NCBI GenBank assembly: GCA_016718825.1
Contig: JADKCL010000068.1
Span: 1 to 64,000, forward strand
DNA from: Bacteroidota bacterium
GTDB lineage: Bacteria; Bacteroidota; Bacteroidia; J057; JADKCL01
Direction of reading: 5' to 3'
Length of the DNA stretch: 64,000 bases
Shown: positions 52,668 to 61,093 of the stretch, piece after piece
Position numbering within the stretch: the first letter of the stretch is position 1
How the letters are laid out: each line of letters opens with the position of its first letter
Translations under genes and position numbers: made by a program
Notes under the pieces: model-generated
What the model was told of the DNA's origin: nothing
Database searches by the model: none
What the model saw: the letters and a program-made list of their open reading frames with translations, nothing else

Positions 52668-53982
52668 ATTAGGCCAACATATCGTAGATCGTGCGTTTGA
52701 AGAAGGGCTTCAAGGCGCGGAAATGCCAGTCTCGGCAAAAGTCTGGGCAGGTATCAATTCGGAGTTGGAAAAGGATCAGCTCCGTCGCAAGGTCTTCTTT
52801 TACAGAAGTATCGCTGCGGCCTCCATCTTGCTCCTCTTTGGTTTGAGCACGTGGATGTTTGTTTTCCAAGGAACACAAGATCGCGTTTGGATGTCTGCAC
52901 GCAAATTGAAGTCGCAAGTTCAAATGCCGACTTTTGCAGAACTCGAATGCATCGAATCCAATTCACCCGTTTTGATGACGGATGGTTTGACCAAGCCGAC
53001 CCGCGTGCGGTCAAAGCTGAATTCGAACTTGAATTTTGCCGCCTCCTCCAACGAAAAGGTGACCACCACTGACGGTAATACGATTGCTATTCCTGACTTG
53101 AAGAAAGTGCTGGAGCAAATTCCCAAAAACACGGACATGATCCGGTTTGCGATCATGTCCCGGAAGCCTGCATTGTCCGATCCATTGTCTTTGCGTGATC
53201 ATCGCAGCGTTCAAGATGTTTCTGCTGGTGCTTTTTCGGAATCAAACGGTGGTCTGAGCAACCTTCTTTCCGATAAAAAGAAGGACAAGGAATACAGTTT
53301 CACAGCTTTCGAGTCCGAGGATGATGAAAAGCCTGTGGGACGCTGGGAAGTTGGTGCAGGTTTTGCCCCCGACATGGCATTTGCCAGCACAACGCCACTC
53401 GGTCAGGGCTCGAGAAGCACACGCGGTTTGGCCGATGATCCTGCCCAAGCCCAAACCAATCGCCTTTCGCCGGTCGTGGCCTACGCTGGAGTTTTGCGTG
53501 CCTCCTACGAATTTGACGAACGTTTTTCGTTGCGTGCCGGACTTTCTTGCATCAACCGTCAAAGCACCACCTTTGCTTCGGTGAACACCTTTGGAAAGGA
53601 TGCGACTGCTTATCAGAGTAATCTCGACCTTTATTCGCTGGAGGTTCCGGTTTCGCTGAAGTACAACGTGATCCATGCCAAAAACTATGACTATTACGTC
53701 ACAACTGGCGTTTCGGGAAGCTTTTTCCTGCACTACGACAATTATTTGCAGACAGCAGACGGTAGCATCGCCGGTCGCCGCAGTTCCGGCACAGATGATA
53801 TTCTGAAGCCTTCGCAGGCAAGCCTGCTGCTGAGCACGGGGTTGCGCTATCGCCTGCATGACCGCCTCAGCATGCAGCTTGAGCCAGGTCTGCGCTATGG
53901 CGTGATGCGCAACGAATATGCATTTTCGCAGCGTCGACCAGTTTCGACGAGCCTGCTCAGCGGTCTGAGCTACCATTTCTGA
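52660..53982 (+). CDS. Membrane protein fusing an anti-sigma-like N-terminus to an outer-membrane barrel-like domain
   Basis: The 440-aa product starts at ATG 52660 inside the sigma gene. Residues 1-45 are cytoplasmic (MRKLGQHIVDRAFEEGLQGAEMPVSAKVWAGINSELEKDQL), residues about 47-67 are a TM helix (SIAAASILLLFGLSTWMFVFQ), then a disordered linker of about 190 residues. Residues about 280-440 read like an 8-stranded barrel (GRWEVGAGFAPDMAF, YAGVLRASYEFDERFSLRAGL, LDLYSLEVPVSLKYNV, YDYYVTTGVSGSFFLHYDNY, LLLSTGLRYRL). A normal TM helix before a barrel is unusual and suggests that the barrel-like part senses envelope state. Overlap with the sigma gene supports an anti-sigma role. Confidence 0.8.
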   Translation: MRKLGQHIVDRAFEEGLQGAEMPVSAKVWAGINSELEKDQLRRKVFFYRSIAAASILLLFGLSTWMFVFQGTQDRVWMSARKLKSQVQMPTFAELECIESNSPVLMTDGLTKPTRVRSKLNSNLNFAASSNEKVTTTDGNTIAIPDLKKVLEQIPKNTDMIRFAIMSRKPALSDPLSLRDHRSVQDVSAGAFSESNGGLSNLLSDKKKDKEYSFTAFESEDDEKPVGRWEVGAGFAPDMAFASTTPLGQGSRSTRGLADDPAQAQTNRLSPVVAYAGVLRASYEFDERFSLRAGLSCINRQSTTFASVNTFGKDATAYQSNLDLYSLEVPVSLKYNVIHAKNYDYYVTTGVSGSFFLHYDNYLQTADGSIAGRRSSGTDDILKPSQASLLLSTGLRYRLHDRLSMQLEPGLRYGVMRNEYAFSQRRPVSTSLLSGLSYHF

Positions 53983-54183
53983 AGCTTGTAGCATCCCCTT
54001 CAGATCAATTCTGAACCAAAACCCCTTCAGCTTTTTGATTATTTTTTCCCCGCTTGCAACCTATGGCAGCATACAGGTATCTACCCAATTAGAATGCCTT
54101 CGCAACCGTGGTCACATGCAGCCGGAGCGCTTCTGAAAATGATCTTTGTTGTTTTACCGAATTAATTGATTGTTGAACCCAAG

Positions 54184-55017
54184 ATGAATTCTCGCCACCC
54201 GGAGATCGCTCACCTTGCCTCTGCTTCTCATCCCCAAAATGAAAGCGGACTAGAATCGGCATTGGCTGCGCAGAATCTGGAGGCGTCGATTGACTGCTTT
54301 TCCGAGATTGATACCGAATCCTTTTCACCCGAAAACAACAAAATCGTTTATCTGGAGCAGCTTTTGAGGCTGCATGAGCCGCAGCACCTCTCTGAAACCC
54401 AAAAGAGCGGTCGTCGGTTTGTGCTAGACATGTTACGCGTCCTGTGCCTGTTGCCTGATGTGCAACGGGCACAGGAGGGCGGTTCTGATTTGCCCAAAAA
54501 CTGGGATCCCGCTCTGGAATTCAAGTATTTGGTTTATCTCTTCGAACGCACCTCAAGCGCAGCACTTGCAGAAAAAGTACGTAAGGCGAGCAGTATCCTT
54601 TCTTTGGATGCACAAGGCATTTTGGAATTGCGGGAATGGTTGGGCAAAAATGGACTGGATGCGCATGAGCTCTCCTTGATCCAACCCAATTTCTTTCGCG
54701 GTCAGAAAATGACCCAACAAGATTCCAAGCAATTGCACCTGCACCCCATGTTTGCCGAATTGAGCAAGGAGAGCCTTGAGCGCAATCACGATTATTTGGT
54801 GCGTACTTTTTATGGCCTGTCTTATCCTTTTTTCAAGGATTCTGAAGGCGGAAAAGTCTCCAAATCAACCCAAGATGCCGGATTAGAGGAGGCCATGGCA
54901 CCCGTTTTTGATTTGGCCGCCGACCTCAACACGGCGGTAAAAACGCGGTTGAAAGCGTTTTTCATCCCCAATCGGCAGGGCGAACCGATGGTTGCACTCT
55001 CCTTCACACAAGAATAA
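54184..55017 (+). CDS. Hypothetical protein, helical
   Basis: The 277-aa product starts at ATG 54184 (TTG 54166 possible). There is no signal peptide. Sequence is largely helical with charged stretches (ALAAQNLEASIDCFSEIDTESFSPENNKIVYLEQLLRL, EFKYLVYLFERTSSAALAEKVRKASSILS). No domain was recognised. A weak 6-bp hairpin (TTCAGA/TCTGAA at 53999-54015) is the only structure in the gap upstream. Function unknown. Confidence 0.65.
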   Translation: MNSRHPEIAHLASASHPQNESGLESALAAQNLEASIDCFSEIDTESFSPENNKIVYLEQLLRLHEPQHLSETQKSGRRFVLDMLRVLCLLPDVQRAQEGGSDLPKNWDPALEFKYLVYLFERTSSAALAEKVRKASSILSLDAQGILELREWLGKNGLDAHELSLIQPNFFRGQKMTQQDSKQLHLHPMFAELSKESLERNHDYLVRTFYGLSYPFFKDSEGGKVSKSTQDAGLEEAMAPVFDLAADLNTAVKTRLKAFFIPNRQGEPMVALSFTQE

Positions 55018-55114
55018 ACGACATTGGACCGACAAGGTCATGTCTGCCAGGATATTCCAGTAGTTTCTATTTTTTCTTCCAACAGCCGTTTTATCGGGGG
55101 CAATTGCCCCCCTT

Positions 55115-55145
55115 TTCAGTGTGAGTGCGGAGTGTGAGTGTGAAG
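55115..55145 (+). repeat. GTGTGAGTG-type short repeat
   Basis: GTGTGAGTGCGGAGTGTGAGTGTGAAG resembles the units in dnaE at 27452-27472 and after it at 28766. It lies next to hairpin repeat copy 3, the same pairing of elements seen at 28766-28877. Confidence 0.55.
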
Positions 55146-55151
55146 AAATTC

Positions 55152-55195
55152 GCGAAGGGGGCGCTCACAAAATGCGTTGTGAGCGCCCCCTTCGC
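55152..55195. repeat. Dispersed long-stem hairpin repeat, copy 3
   Basis: GCGAAGGGGGCGCTCACAA (55152-55170) and TTGTGAGCGCCCCCTTCGC (55177-55195) form a perfect 19-bp stem with a 6-nt loop AATGCG. The core GGCGCT/AGCGCC and ATGCGTTGTGAGCGCC are shared with copy 1. It lies 8 bp beyond the OmpA stop codon and could protect or end that operon transcript, although no T run follows. Confidence 0.75.
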
Positions 55196-55203
55196 TATTG
55201 GCC

Positions 55204-57438
55204 TTACATTTTCAGGATGGTAAATTCGACGCGGCGGTTGAGGGCGCGGCCTTCTTCTGTTTCGTTGGTGGCAACCGGGACCTTTTCGCCGAAGCCTTTG
55301 CTACCCAGCCTGTAGCCCATCACACCTTTGTATTTCAGATAATTGACCACGGCAAATGCCCGCGATTCCGACAATTTTTGGTTGTAATCGTCGCTCGCCT
55401 GACTGTCGGTATGCCCACGAACCTCAATTTCCATCGTCGGATAATTTTTGAGCAGGTCATACAATCGCGTGAGTTCTTCCTTGCTCTCAGGCTTCAAGAT
55501 CGACTTGTCGAGGTCAAAATAGATGTTTTTCAAGACGAATGTCTGTCCGGCTTCCATCGGAATCGGACTCATGGCAACGTTTTTGGTCAATTGGCCAGTG
55601 ATCGTCGGCTTTCCAGCAGTAGAGACCAAATCGCTGACCGGGAAGTAATAAGGCTGTTTCCCTTCGAAGGAATATTCAACACCGGCAGGGAGCGTCACGG
55701 AATAGGCTCCGGTTTTGGGATCGCTTTCCACCTTCTTGACTTCTTTTCCTTTGACGAAAAATGTCAACTCAGCTCCAAGCGGGTTGCCGGTCTTTTCGTC
55801 CGTGACAATGCCGGAGACGACGACGTCCTTGACTTTAGGTGTATCGGCGACCACGACTTTCGGAATGTCTACGACCACGACCTTGGGCGTATCGACAACC
55901 ACCACAACTTTTGGGGTGTCAACGGCCACCACCACCGGCTGCTCGTCATAAACGATGACTTTTACCACCGCCCTGAGGCAATTGGAGGTCTCGCCATTGG
56001 GGCATACGCCGTAAACCGGAATGGAATCAGTGCCCACGAAGTCCTTTGCGGGGCGGTAAACGAACACGGCATTGCTTCCTTCTGGAACGACAACTTCGCC
56101 TTTAGGTCCGGGTTGCAGCCTGTAATTCCGCTTGGTCTCCGGCAACGACAAGCCATCGACCATGTAGTTGAAGTCCACCGGCTTGTTTTTGGGCGTGCGC
56201 AATTCGAATCGCTGCACCACCGGCTTGTTGGGCGCCGTGACGGTTGCCTCGAGAATCACCTTGCGGCAATTGTCGCTTTGCGGCGGATCGCAGAGGGTAA
56301 ATTGATGGTGTTCGACGCCTTGGAAATTCACATCCGGCTGATAGACAAATTGGGGCTTGCCATTTTCTTTGGTGACGATTCCCGGCCCGTCAATTGGTTT
56401 GGTGGAGACAAACGTGGCATTCTCCGTGTTGACGCCATAAGGATCAAGCTGCAAATTCACAGGCACGCCTGCGAGTGCAAAGATGCGCAGCGTGTCAGGC
56501 GCGGGCTTCCGCAAGGCAGGAATCTCTGCAACCGGAATCTCATAAATGTCGCCGAGCGCCGTCGGACTCGGTCCGGAGACGAAATAGGCCTTATCTTCCT
56601 TGCTGTCCAGGATCAGGTGCCCGTCAAAACCTGCTGTGTTCAATTCGGTTCCCAAATTGACGGGATCGGTCCAATTGGTCCAGGAATCGTCGAGTCGTTC
56701 GGACATAAAAATATCCGCATCTCCTTGTCCGCCATGGCCATTGCTGGTAAAAAACAAGCGTTTCGTATCCGCAGAAAGAAACGGACCGGTTTCGAATCCC
56801 TTGGTATTGATGATGCTGCCTAGGGATTTGGGCTCCGACCAGACTGAATTCTTGATAAGATGGCAAACGTAAAGGTCTTCATGTAGCCCATCGTCTGCCA
56901 ATTTGGAGACGATCATCCATTGCATATCCATGGTGCAGTAAAAATCCAAATAGCGACCTCCGATCGGGTCATTGGTCGTGGATTCAATGGTGAGCGGCTT
57001 ACTCCAACTGCCACCGACAAACTTGCTAAATGCAAATCCTGGACTGATTTCTTGTGGCGTGGTGCCATAAGTGTTCCCCAAAACCAGCGTTTTGCCTTCG
57101 TTTGCAACACCACCCACAAAATTGTGGTGTACATTGTTGAGGAGGGCGCCGGCATTTTGAGCGGGTTCCCAAGTCCCGTTGGCGTCGCGTCGGGTGTACC
57201 AAATATCTTGTCCTCCCCCGCGGCCGCCTTGGTTGCCGGGGTGCTGATGGCGCACAAAATAGAGCGTCTGATCATCCGGAGAAAGCCTTGGAACGAGTTC
57301 ATCGTAGGCCGAATTGACCGATGCCGGCAGGGCAGTGCCCTTGAACGTGCCTTGCGCCATTCCAAGGATCGGCAAACAGAAGGCAAGGAAGAGGCCTATT
57401 CTGATCATTCGAAGCGGATTCATCGTGTTTGTATTCAT
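55204..57438 (-). CDS. OmpA family protein with PD40 repeats
   Basis: The 744-aa product starts at 57438 (MNTNTMNPLRM...). Order: signal peptide, PD40/WD40-like repeats (about residues 30-330: SAYDELVPRLSPDDQTLYFVRH, FETGPFLSADTKRLFFTSNGHGGQGDADIFMSERLDD), Ig/cadherin-like domains, a VDTPKVVVV-type repeat stalk (about 545-580), a carboxypeptidase-regulatory-like domain (VVSGIVTDEKTGNPLGAELTFF), and an OmpA peptidoglycan-binding domain (FDLDKSILKPESKEELTRLYDLL, VRGHTDSQASDDYNQKLSESRAFAVVNYL). Fits the third gene of adhesin-PorP-OmpA operons linked to the T9SS. The start shares one base with the PorP stop codon (TGATG). Confidence 0.93.
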   Translation of the reverse strand: MNTNTMNPLRMIRIGLFLAFCLPILGMAQGTFKGTALPASVNSAYDELVPRLSPDDQTLYFVRHQHPGNQGGRGGGQDIWYTRRDANGTWEPAQNAGALLNNVHHNFVGGVANEGKTLVLGNTYGTTPQEISPGFAFSKFVGGSWSKPLTIESTTNDPIGGRYLDFYCTMDMQWMIVSKLADDGLHEDLYVCHLIKNSVWSEPKSLGSIINTKGFETGPFLSADTKRLFFTSNGHGGQGDADIFMSERLDDSWTNWTDPVNLGTELNTAGFDGHLILDSKEDKAYFVSGPSPTALGDIYEIPVAEIPALRKPAPDTLRIFALAGVPVNLQLDPYGVNTENATFVSTKPIDGPGIVTKENGKPQFVYQPDVNFQGVEHHQFTLCDPPQSDNCRKVILEATVTAPNKPVVQRFELRTPKNKPVDFNYMVDGLSLPETKRNYRLQPGPKGEVVVPEGSNAVFVYRPAKDFVGTDSIPVYGVCPNGETSNCLRAVVKVIVYDEQPVVVAVDTPKVVVVVDTPKVVVVDIPKVVVADTPKVKDVVVSGIVTDEKTGNPLGAELTFFVKGKEVKKVESDPKTGAYSVTLPAGVEYSFEGKQPYYFPVSDLVSTAGKPTITGQLTKNVAMSPIPMEAGQTFVLKNIYFDLDKSILKPESKEELTRLYDLLKNYPTMEIEVRGHTDSQASDDYNQKLSESRAFAVVNYLKYKGVMGYRLGSKGFGEKVPVATNETEEGRALNRRVEFTILKM

Positions 57439-58502
57439 CACCAGAAATACCTCCTTCCACCTGTTTTCCCATAGCCCGGGCAAACTGACAAGACGATGCT
57501 GTGGCTACCTGAATTGAATTTGCCAAGGCTCGTGGTCGTGTAATCATAAGCATAGTCCAACCGGAAATTTTGATTGAACCTAAAGCCTGCCATCCAAGCC
57601 AAGGCATCTTGGTGGCGGTAGGTCATGCCCAAAAAGAGCAGGTCCTTGTAGGCGCCTTGCAGGCTGAGATCGATGGACGGCGGTGCAGCACTCACGGTGC
57701 GCACTGCCAATGACGGCGTGAGCAGGATGTTTTCCGCAAGTTTGACGCGCATGCCCGCTTGGGCAAAGTAGTGGATTTCCAAGCCGGAAATCACGGGATT
57801 CGCCGGATTGATTTCGATACGGTTTTGCAGCACCTGCCGCGAAGCAGCTGCGAGAAAGAAACGCGGCGTGTAAAACACAACGCCTGCATTCAAGCTTGGC
57901 AGCAACAAACTCACTCGGTTGGTGGCCAAGGCGATGTCATTGTCATTGAGCATCTCGATCGTGGCGGGATTCAGTCGGTAGTTGAGCATTTCCATGCTAG
58001 CGCCAAGGCCCATTCGCAGCTTGCCGACCAATTTCAGGTGTGCAGCAAAGGAACCGGTCAGACCGTTGTAAGCGATGGGGCCGGTGGATTCGGAGAACAA
58101 TTGCAGCCCGACGCCCATGTGGAAATTGGGACCTTCGCCTGCGCCAATTTTGGTTTCGCCCGGCAAAATCGTGCTTGTGGGTCCGACCTTGCCACGACCG
58201 TGGGCGGGGAGCGAATTGAGGATGATGTCCTCCCCCTGAATGTTGCGGGTGTACAAACCTTTGTTTGCGGTCAAGTAAACGCTTCTTGGCGCGCCCTTGA
58301 ATCCAACCCATTGCTGTGCAAATCCCGCCCGAACGTCTGCATAAGGTTCGACGCCCGTGACCGCAGGATTGGTAAGGAAGGTGTTGAGGAGGTATTGCGT
58401 ATAGCGCATCCGCTGTTGCGCATGGGCCGATCCGTAGAGGAACACTGCCCAAAAGAGCAAGTGCGCAAACCTCAGCAGGACTTTGTGTCGATGTTGTTGC
58501 AT
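57438..58502 (-). CDS. PorP/SprF family T9SS membrane protein
   Basis: The 354-aa product has a signal peptide ending GSAHAQ, then QQRMRYTQYLLNTFLTNPAVTGVEPYADVRAGFAQQWVGFKGAPRSVYLTANKGL, the hallmark N-terminal block of PorP/SprF outer-membrane proteins. Barrel strands follow to TTSLGKFNSGSHSIVLSV. PorP/SprF partners bind and route CHU_C-type T9SS cargo such as SprB. The adhesin gene lies 3 bp upstream and OmpA is coupled downstream, which supports this pairing. Confidence 0.95.
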   Translation of the reverse strand: MQQHRHKVLLRFAHLLFWAVFLYGSAHAQQRMRYTQYLLNTFLTNPAVTGVEPYADVRAGFAQQWVGFKGAPRSVYLTANKGLYTRNIQGEDIILNSLPAHGRGKVGPTSTILPGETKIGAGEGPNFHMGVGLQLFSESTGPIAYNGLTGSFAAHLKLVGKLRMGLGASMEMLNYRLNPATIEMLNDNDIALATNRVSLLLPSLNAGVVFYTPRFFLAAASRQVLQNRIEINPANPVISGLEIHYFAQAGMRVKLAENILLTPSLAVRTVSAAPPSIDLSLQGAYKDLLFLGMTYRHQDALAWMAGFRFNQNFRLDYAYDYTTTSLGKFNSGSHSIVLSVCPGYGKTGGRRYFW

Positions 58503-58505
58503 GTC

Positions 58506-60623
58506 TTATCTGAGGATGGTGATGGAGCCTTTGAGCACGGGTTGACCTTCGGCTTTGAGGTCGAGAATGAAGTAATAATTGGCAGCAGGCAGATCCTGAC
58601 CTCCACGTTGCCCATTCCAAGGAATGTACACGCCGGCCGAACTGTAGACCAAGCCGCCCCAGATGTTGTAGACATCGATGCGCGCATTGGGGAAGGCCTC
58701 GATGCCGGGAATTTCCCACGTATCGTTGGTCCCGTCGCCATTCGGCGAAAATCCTGTCGGTACTTTTAGGGTGTCTCTGGGAGGTGGCGGAATAGTCGGT
58801 AGAATCGAATCCAGTTCAATCAGAAAACTATCTACACAACCGTTGTTGTCCATCACGATGATCTCATAGATTCCCGCTCCAAGGCTGTCAAAGGTCGAAT
58901 TCGATTGGAAATTGAGGCCATCGATGCTGTAGGTGTACGGCGAAATGCCCCCGCTCGGCAGCGCAACGATGATATTGCCATTGGATTGGCCGCTGTCGGG
59001 ACGCAGGCTGTCGATGACCCCATTCGGCTGAATGTCATAGACGTCAAAGCGCACCACGTCAGAGTCCGGCGGACAAACGCCGTTGGAAACCAACCACGAA
59101 AAGGCATAACTGCCGGCGACGAGGTTGTTGACAAAGGAGAAGAAAGTGTCAGGATTCTGAATTCCCGCCTGCGTCGGACCGGAAAGCTGCGTCCAAAGAC
59201 CTACCGCTGTCGAACTCAAGCTATAAATGTTATTGCCCAGCAATTCGCCATCGGAGGGGAAGCAGTACACTTGGTCTCCACCGGCATCTGCGATCACGCT
59301 TTGGTAGTTGGTGATGACCATGGTATCGGTTGCCATCGGGCAGTCAAAGTTGGTGACAGACCAAACCAAGGTATATTGACCGGGGATCAATGCCGAAAAA
59401 TTGCTGCTGTTCTGGCTCAAATTGGTAAAAATTCCATTGTTGGGGCCTGAGACCTGTGACCAGAATCCGTTGGCGCTCGTTTGGATCGAATCGGGATCAT
59501 TGCCGGCGAGAGTGGCGCTACTGGCCAAACAAAGTTGCTGATCGGGTCCGGCATTGGCCGTGACATTGATGGGGACATAGACATTGACTTGCGCCGTCGT
59601 GACGGGGCAAACGCCGTTCGTGATCGCGTAGGTGAATACATTGAGGCCCGGCGCGAGGCCAAAGGCTTGTGTGATCGAATCGGAAGGATTCAGCAAAGTG
59701 ATGCCTGGATCGCTTGTCGTCCAGATGCTCCAGCCATTGCCCGGATCGTTGCCGCGCAGCGTGAGGGTGTCGCCGTTGCAGGTGAGCGTGGTATCTGCCA
59801 TCGTGTTGGCGGTGGAGGAATTGGGCACGCGGGTGATCACGACCGTGTCGGGCAAGGAGGGACAGCCGCCATAGTTGATGTCCCAAACAAAAACGTAAGG
59901 GCCGAATCCCTGCAAATTCTGCACAAAGGCATTGGGGTTGTTGGGGTCGGTGAATGTGACCGGCGGCGAACCAAGCGGCTGACTCACAACGCTCCATGTG
60001 CGGTGGCAGTTCCCGGAGGGGTATTGGCGAGCAAAAGGTGAGCGGTCGCGGTCTGGCAAATGCTGTCGTCGGGACCGGCATTGGGTGCAAGCGCTGCACA
60101 TCCGGTGGAGCCGACGCCGCCGATGACAGGGTAGCAGCCCCACCCGCGGGTCGCTGTCGAATCGCCGACATCGCAGCCGCCAGGTTGACGCGCAGAAATG
60201 GGTACACCGTCGTTCACACCGACACTTGGGCCGTCGCCGACGTTGGAAATTGACGCCCCCCATGGGAGTGACATCCGGATTGAGTAAATCGTATAAGCGT
60301 GCGCGATTGTCAAACGTAGCCCCAGGATAATCGGCACGGATGTAAATCACTGAACCTTCGGAGTTATTGCCCCCGATTCGACCGAGGTAAAGGTTGTTGT
60401 CATCCCATGTGAAATACCAATTGACTGGGGAGAACCCTTGAAATTCCTCATCGGTTTCCCAATCGGGTCCATTGGTACCGGGTATGCCGCCAAGTGTGAC
60501 GATGCCGTCGGCGGTATTGACATTGCGTGCGGTCGTGCCGGCTGTGGTCGTGCCTTTACTTCCGGCAGGGAGCAAAAGCATGGAAAACAGCAGCAGGCAA
60601 CAATTCAAGTAAATTCTCTGCAT
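58506..60623 (-). CDS. Large adhesin with gliding-motility (CHU_C, type B) sorting domain; compensating frameshifts inside
   Basis: The 705-aa frame starts at MQRIYLNCCLLLFSMLLLPAG. After an N-terminal domain (TDEEFQGFSPVNWYFTWDDNNLYLGRIGG) come four or more Ig-like repeats of about 90 aa (LGGQLSGPTQAG-type; WSVVSQPLGSPPVTFTDPNNPN, SQVSGPNNGIFTNLSQNSSNFSALIPGQYTL) and a CHU_C domain (VPTGFSPNGDGTNDTWEIPGIEAFPNARIDVYNIWGGLVYSS). In 60005-60261 the open frame reads an Arg-rich string with no homology, whereas the neighbouring frame reads GASISNVGDGPSVGVNDGVP and AALAPNAGPDDSICQTAT, a normal domain. A G6 run at 60256-60261 and a missing base near 60003 would explain both ends. Confidence 0.87.
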   Translation of the reverse strand: MQRIYLNCCLLLFSMLLLPAGSKGTTTAGTTARNVNTADGIVTLGGIPGTNGPDWETDEEFQGFSPVNWYFTWDDNNLYLGRIGGNNSEGSVIYIRADYPGATFDNRARLYDLLNPDVTPMGGVNFQRRRRPKCRCERRCTHFCASTWRLRCRRFDSDPRVGLLPCHRRRRLHRMCSACTQCRSRRQHLPDRDRSPFARQYPSGNCHRTWSVVSQPLGSPPVTFTDPNNPNAFVQNLQGFGPYVFVWDINYGGCPSLPDTVVITRVPNSSTANTMADTTLTCNGDTLTLRGNDPGNGWSIWTTSDPGITLLNPSDSITQAFGLAPGLNVFTYAITNGVCPVTTAQVNVYVPINVTANAGPDQQLCLASSATLAGNDPDSIQTSANGFWSQVSGPNNGIFTNLSQNSSNFSALIPGQYTLVWSVTNFDCPMATDTMVITNYQSVIADAGGDQVYCFPSDGELLGNNIYSLSSTAVGLWTQLSGPTQAGIQNPDTFFSFVNNLVAGSYAFSWLVSNGVCPPDSDVVRFDVYDIQPNGVIDSLRPDSGQSNGNIIVALPSGGISPYTYSIDGLNFQSNSTFDSLGAGIYEIIVMDNNGCVDSFLIELDSILPTIPPPPRDTLKVPTGFSPNGDGTNDTWEIPGIEAFPNARIDVYNIWGGLVYSSAGVYIPWNGQRGGQDLPAANYYFILDLKAEGQPVLKGSITILR

Positions 60624-60731
60624 TGTCGATCGATTCTTGATCCAAAATCCGTCCTCATCACACTGCTGCATCCGCGGTGAAGCCGTCAGCACAATTCGGG
60701 AGAGGTAGCCACCAATTTAAACTGAATTCAG

Positions 60732-60752
60732 GTAGTGTCAACATGACACTAC
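60732..60752. promoter_or_regulatory. Perfect 9-3-9 palindrome between divergent T9SS genes
   Basis: GTAGTGTCA (60732-60740) and TGACACTAC (60744-60752) are exact inverted repeats around ACA. It lies 109 bp before the adhesin-PorP-OmpA operon and about 340 bp before the gene at 61094. The GTGTCA/TGACAC arms suit a dimeric regulator. The rest of 60624-61093 shows no gene or clear promoter box. Confidence 0.5.
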
Positions 60753-61093
60753 GCAACGTTGATAAATATTCCTGCGATGGCTATTTGCGTTCGAAGAAAC
60801 GAAAAAGGAACAGCAAAAACAACGCTTCAAGGTCATCGGCTCTGTCCAGCAATAAGGCTCGATGGTGTGGATTTGGACCCCAATAGAAAGGGGTGAAGGT
60901 CAATTTAATGCCTTTGGCAAGGGTGCCATTCGTGATGAAGGAGGTACGGCAATTTTCAAGGTCGGGGAATGTGGAAAATCAATTTTTGCATTGAGTTGCT
61001 TCAAGGTCAACGAATCATGAATAAATAATGCTTAAATTGGGCGTTTTAATCAGCATTGCCAACAGCGGCTCAGGATCATTAACTTTTAATTGT

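Noticed and set aside
60677..60886. 69-aa plus-strand frame in the adhesin operon spacer
   Set aside because: It contains the perfect palindrome and Lys/Arg/Asn-rich codons, lacks a domain, and lies in a promoter spacer.
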